Assembly (NCBI RefSeq): GCF_937616625.2
Contig: NC_065571.1
Coordinates: 12,898,501-12,962,500 of the forward strand
DNA from: Mercurialis annua
Lineage: Eukaryota; Streptophyta; Magnoliopsida; Malpighiales; Euphorbiaceae
Direction: 5' to 3'
DNA length: 64,000 bases
Positions 62,401-64,000 of this stretch are shown here, in pieces. The translations under genes and the position numbers were made by a program. The first letter of the stretch is position 1; the number at the start of each line of letters is the position of its first letter. The notes beneath the pieces were generated by a model. That model was not told where the DNA came from, did no database searches, and was given only the letters and a program-made list of their open reading frames with translations.

Positions 62401-63547
62401 TCAGCAGTTTTAAAGTTTAAATGTTTTATTTCTTTAATGTTGTTTTTTATAATTTTTATTTAATATAATGGTTGAATTAGTTGATATATGATGGCACAAG
62501 ACATTTTTGAGTTTCTGTACTAATGATTGAGTCCTTATATTGAAAAACGTTCATATTGGATCCATACACCATCATTTGCAAACACATGGAGTTTTTCTGT
62601 CTATTTCCGTCCCTTCTTTTAGACTTAAGCTCAATGTGTTTACATGAACAAAAATGGACGGAAGGACTTAATATGAATGGAATTGATAGTGTAGGAACTC
62701 AATACGAACGTTTTTATTACAAAAACTCAATTGTTAAGGGATCCAAATATGCGTTACGCCATATATAATATATAATTTATGGACATAGTATGTAGATGTA
62801 TCACACTTTAAATACCACAATTTAACAAATTTGATTAGATGAAAAATTTACAAGAATACCTTAACACACCAAAAGTTTTCAAAAATGCTAACTTTCTAAA
62901 ATCTTTTCACCCGACATTTTTTATCTTTACATTTTGTACTCTTTCAATGAAAAAATGACATGTGTTACGTGCATCAGTGTTAGTGTCAGGCACGTCAGCT
63001 AGCCAGCTCGTTAGTGGCAGTACCTCAATGCGTTAGAGATACATTTTGGATACATATTTAATATATTCATATACATCACAAGTACATCTTATAAACAATT
63101 CATATATATTCTCTTTCAACAAAGAATTTAATTTGTGAGATGTGTTTGAGATGTTTTTAAGATATGATTTTTTATGCAACATAACTAAATTTTAAATGTA
63201 TTTGTTTTAAAAAAATAAGTATGAGATCATGATACATGTCATACAATTTTGACATATAATTTATACATTGTATGAGTATATGACACATATATTTGATACG
63301 AGATATGTTATAAATATCTTTTAGATATATATAAATGATGTATATGGGAGTTTTTTAGATGGATTTGAATTATTTTCGGAGATATGATTTTTATATGTAA
63401 AATAATCAAATGTTAAATATTTTTCTAAAAAATATAAACGTGAAATTATGAGACATGTTAGATACACCTTTGATGTACAATTTATATATTTTGTATATAT
63501 GTGACATATATATTTTGACTTGAGACATGTTATAGATACCTTCTATA

Positions 63548-63550
<3 letters not shown>

Positions 63551-63608
<58 letters not shown>
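63551..63608. repeat. (TA)29 microsatellite
   Basis: 58 bases of uninterrupted ta repeats. Open frames running through it are artefacts. Confidence 0.97.
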
Positions 63609-63611
<3 letters not shown>

Positions 63612-64000
63612 GATACTCAAATTGTTAGAAAAACATTTTAGATACATTAAAATTTCATAAATGACATATATAATTTTTGTTTTCAATATCTCTGACGCAC
63701 TAACAATGATGCTGATATAAGAACTGGCGCGTTGACACATTAACGTAGGGCTGACGCTCGTAGCTAACGTAAGGCTGATACGCACATATGACCCCAAGTT
63801 GATGCAAGACTGACACAAGGCTGAGGCATTGATTGACTAATGCGCGATGACGTGTCACTTTCTTATTAGAAAAGAATACATGTAAAGTTTTAGACTAGTA
63901 TCTATTTTTTAAAGGAAAAAGGGCAAATATGCCCCTAATGTTTTGGGTCAGGCGCACTTATGCCCCAAAAATCAAAAAAGGTCAATTAAAGCCCCAAATG

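Larger units (their letters stand above)
61971..64000. other. AAE14 3' flank and repeat-rich region
   Basis: Starts with the AAE14 3' UTR. No gene seen. It contains a tRNA-like SINE fragment (62320-62400), an AT microsatellite (63551-63608) and, from about 63915, the beginning of a MITE (gggcaaatatgcccctaatg) cut by the window edge. The stretch 63680-63850 is rich in tgacgc/gctgac words but shows no clear unit length. Confidence 0.45.

Noticed and set aside
63543..63818. 91-codon minus-strand frame
   Set aside because: A long Tyr-Ile run caused by the (TA)29 microsatellite.

Overview
The window looks like nuclear DNA of a eudicot plant. It is AT-rich. Its genes are split by GT-AG introns, and its repeats (Copia LTR element, Helitrons, Mutator-type MITEs, hAT remnants) are typical of plants. 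The protein-coding genes recognised are plant nucleolar GTPase NUG2, a full-size ABCG/PDR transporter, a clade-I MLO protein, a DYW-type PPR protein, a glycine-rich wall protein, a small conserved membrane protein, and AAE14, the phylloquinone-pathway ligase. I cannot name the species.

Layout. 1-5758 (+): 3' part of NUG2, with its 5' end outside the window. 7749-17652 (+): a complete 23-exon ABCG40/PDR1-like gene (1423 aa), several of whose introns hold MITEs. 17653-35715: about 18 kb with no functional gene, made of MITEs, a composite minus-strand Helitron region, two plus-strand Helitrons joined end to end (the longer one carries a broken PPR fragment), a decayed hAT transposase and a long foldback element. 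36548-42794 (+): a complete 15-exon MLO4/MLO11-like gene (553 aa). 45418-47583 (+): an intronless PPR-DYW gene (721 aa). 47645-49405 (+): a broken partial copy of the MLO gene, starting about 60 bases after the PPR stop codon. 49515-50435 (-): a glycine-rich secreted protein. 51889-52236 (-), with a probable leader exon near 56488: a 60-aa membrane protein whose leader intron holds a 3.5-kb Copia element (52424-55918). That element has identical LTRs and a 5-bp target duplication but no reverse transcriptase. 57836-61970 (+): a complete 10-exon AAE14 gene (562 aa). 61971-64000: repeats only.

The genes do not form a pathway; they are ordinary neighbours in a plant chromosome. The accessory interest is in the mobile DNA. 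The main items are the recently moved RT-less Copia element, two 504-bp Mutator-type MITEs in opposite orientation with perfect 9-bp duplications, Helitron tandem and nested structure with gene-fragment capture, and a 43-bp tandem duplication that copies a splice donor of NUG2. I found no CRISPR array, rRNA or intact tRNA gene. Exon boundaries were set by hand from GT-AG sites and reading-frame continuity. For all three complete multi-exon genes the exon lengths sum to a multiple of three.
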